The notes under the pieces are model-generated. The model saw nothing but the letters and a program-made list of their open reading frames with translations, was not told the origin of the DNA and did no database searches. Below are positions 61,701-64,000 of a stretch of 64,000 nucleotides of DNA, in pieces. Each line of letters opens with the position of its first letter. Position 1 is the stretch's first letter. This DNA is from Agrostemma githago. Taxonomy: Eukaryota > Streptophyta > Magnoliopsida > Caryophyllales > Caryophyllaceae. The stretch is taken from NCBI GenBank assembly GCA_958450325.1, contig OY288259.1, forward strand, positions 24,236,734 to 24,300,733, in the 5' to 3' direction. A program made the position numbers and the translations under genes.

Positions 61701-62289
61701 CGGGCAATTAATCTATATATCTATATGTATTAATTTGATGCATCAATTGCCTACATGACATCATAGATGCAAGGCTAGGATGACCTGTCATAATTTTAGA
61801 GTAGTGTCATTATTATCTGCTTTTATTAGTCCCACCTTACACATTTATGTAAGGTTATTAAAATTGATTAAAAAGTAATATTTCTGATTTAGACGGCTTA
61901 CCAATTATTCTGTCACTTAATTGCAATATTAATTTTTAGTATTGATATTTGTAAACATTAAGCAAAATTTATGTATGTGTAATTGATTTAACTAAATAAT
62001 GCACTTATATCGTATGGAGTAAATACATTAACGTTCTCAAAAATATAAATATTTTTATGTATTACTACGTACTCCGTATGATATATATCTATAAGATTAA
62101 ACATCCAAATATTTTTAATTAATTATATCTAATACACCATATTTCACTGGAAAATAAATACAATAATAAATAATGTTAAATAATCGGAGAATTATATGTA
62201 GTGAAAATTTTATGAGAATACTGTAGAATATCCATGATTTTTACATGATCAAGATTAACAATCGTTCACCCCCTAATATTTCGTAATTG

Positions 62290-63360
62290 AGAATAATATT
62301 GAAATTTGAAAACATGAAACCGAATCTAATATTTTTACTTGATTAACTAATTAATCATGTATGTATTCAGTACTCGAGTTTATATGTCTAAAAACACTGA
62401 GAGCAGAACTGATTGAAAAATTCTTAAGCGTAAGATTAATAACCAAACTTTGCTTTTAATTCCATTTAAGTGTTTGAACTTTGTAACTTTACCGTTAAGG
62501 ATTGAAAATTATTAACACCGTCAATTGACATTATTCAACCCCTCAAAATAACGCGAAAGCGTAATATGAAGACCTGTCAAACGGGTCCAGCGGGTAAGGT
62601 CATACAGGTCAGGTCCAAATATGAGTTAGATCAAATATGAGTCGAGTTATACGGGTCAATGGTCGGTTAGGGTCAGAAATAATTTCGAACGCGTATATTT
62701 TTTTACCAACTTTATAAGTTCAACAAAAATAATTTTAATATCAATTTTTCTTAATAGTATCATTATTATACTCTTTAATAATAATGTTTATACTTTAAAA
62801 ATATTAAATTCAATTTTTGGAATTATTTTATTATTAAAGGATAAAAAAAATTGTATTAATTTGAATATTTGTAATTTAAAATATTAAATAGTTATTTTGT
62901 AATTATAAATCCAAATATAATATTAAATATAAATAATTTAAATAAATTCTCACCGACCGAACGGGTGGAAGAGGTTGGGTTGTGTTTCGAGTCTAAATTA
63001 CAGGTCATTTTGGGGTCGGTGAAACGGGTTGCGGGTTGAAAAAATGGGTTCATGACCTTAAAACATTAGTCGATTGCAAACATTAAACTGAATCTAAATA
63101 TTTTAATTGAATTAACTAATTAATCAGGTACATATTCAGTATTGATTATATATGTCTAAACACACTGAGAGCAAAACTGAATGAAAGATAAAATTAGTAA
63201 CCAAATTTTGATTTTAATTCTATTTAAGGGTCTGAATTCTTTAACTTTACTGGTAAGAATTGAAAAATAACACCGTCAATTATCGTTATTCAACCCCTCA
63301 AAAATAAAACGGACGCGTAATATGAATACCCATCAAACGGGTTCAGCAGATTGGGTCCAA
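62290..63360 (+). repeat. Direct duplication, ~0.75 kb apart
   Basis: A block at about 62310-62600 is repeated at 63070-63350, roughly 85-90% alike by eye. Shared words include TATGTCTAAA, CACTGAGAGCA, AACACCGTCAATT, TATTCAACCCCTCAAAA, GCGTAATATGAA and TCAAACGGGT. Between them are ACGGGTCA-type words like those at 57-59 kb. Confidence 0.8.
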
Positions 63361-63417
63361 ATACACGGTTCTATTTACTTTTATATCAATTTATATATAA
63401 CCCAACTACAAAAGCAA

Positions 63418-63447
63418 CCCGTGAATTTTCACGGGCGGTAAAACTAG
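63418..63447 (+). mobile_element. Helitron 3' terminus, plus strand
   Basis: The stem CCCGTGAA/TTCACGGG (63418-63435) is followed by CGGTAAAA, CTAG and T. The element body extends to the left, probably including the duplication at 62.3-63.4 kb. The 5' end is not identified. Confidence 0.7.
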
Positions 63448-63479
63448 TATTGAATTGAGTTTGAGCGCAAATTATTAAA

Positions 63480-64000
63480 AATTAAAAATTTGACTAAAAT
63501 CCTACCCGCCTAAGACATTCCGCCTAACCCCATTTGTCTCATTTTCTTCTCACATTTCTGATTTTTATACCCAAAAGAAAACTTCTTCTCCCATTTTCCA
63601 GTTTCATCGAACATAACCCTTAGTAATAACTGAAAAACTCTCACAATTAATTAAAAATTACTCAACAATAATCGATTAAGAAAACCCTAATAATCAATTC
63701 ATTTTGAGTCCATTCACTCATCCAATTACAACTTAAGACCAAGGTTTGTTTCTAATAATATTTGCTACATTTATTTTGTTATTGATTTATCATCCTCCCA
63801 GATTCCTTTGTTTTCTTATTGTAACCCAAGATCTAGTGTTTTTGTGTTGTGTTTTGGTTAATTATTGTATTCCATATCTAATAACTTGATTATTGGTGCG
63901 CTGTCAATTAGTGAGTATGGGAGTTTTCTTGCACCAAATCTTGGTTTTTGAACATTGATTGATTCAGTCGCATCTCGTATACTACGCTGTGAGTAATTCT
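63480..64000 (+). promoter_or_regulatory. Possible 5' leader of a gene to the right
   Basis: After the Helitron end the sequence becomes C/T-rich, with ATTTTCTTCTCACATTTC, a telo-box-like AAAACCCTAAT (63678-63688) and a possible donor CCAAG/GTTTGTTTC near 63742. This resembles a plant 5' untranslated exon and first intron. No start codon with a convincing frame is present, so it is only a suggestion. Confidence 0.3.

Overview
The window is AT-rich nuclear DNA of a flowering plant, almost certainly a eudicot. The evidence is one spliced nuclear photosynthesis gene, LHCA6, set in dense nested plant transposons: Copia and Gypsy-type LTR elements, CACTA, hAT, Mutator-like, Stowaway, Helitron, LINE and tRNA-derived SINE. 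The type of repeats loosely suggests Caryophyllales, but I cannot name a species.

Layout. 1-6.1 kb: a partial long LTR carrying a hAT element with a perfect 8-bp duplication, then a Mutator-like element that holds a ~3-kb solo LTR (duplication GTTTT) and a Stowaway MITE. 6.8-9.1 kb: a terminal-inverted-repeat (TIR) element with a 108-bp higher-order minisatellite inside. 9.1-10.4 kb: two Helitron 3' ends and a SINE. 12.1-16.2 kb: a complex tandem array of six core units, the last four forming a duplicated ~1.39-kb dimer. 16.2-18.3 kb: a second TIR element with an internal minisatellite, interrupted by a MITE with 107-bp near-identical ends. 18.5-31.2 kb, minus strand: LHCA6, four coding exons with canonical splice sites. 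An 11.6-kb intron between exons 3 and 4 holds a decayed L1-type LINE and a young Copia element with one nonsense codon. 33.0-61.6 kb, plus strand: one old Copia element expanded to 28.6 kb by insertions into it. These are a solo LTR containing a full Copia element, a SINE, a 7.6-kb CACTA element with two damaged transposase genes, and a second solo LTR containing Helitron-type DNA. Its 3' LTR is cut by a second CACTA end. 61.6-63.5 kb: CACTA/Helitron-type DNA with a 0.7-kb duplication. 63.5-64 kb: possibly the 5' leader of a gene lying to the right.

The only host gene I can support is LHCA6. Its family product is the light-harvesting protein that helps join photosystem I to the chloroplast NDH complex. 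All other protein-coding sequence belongs to transposons and most of it is broken. Target-site duplications give a clear insertion order in several places: old Copia, then Gypsy-type LTR, then Copia B; and old Copia RT, then CACTA. I found no new defence or biosynthetic system. The most unusual items are the transposon-swollen LHCA6 intron, the Copia element with fresh LTRs but a long-dead interior, and the higher-order tandem array.
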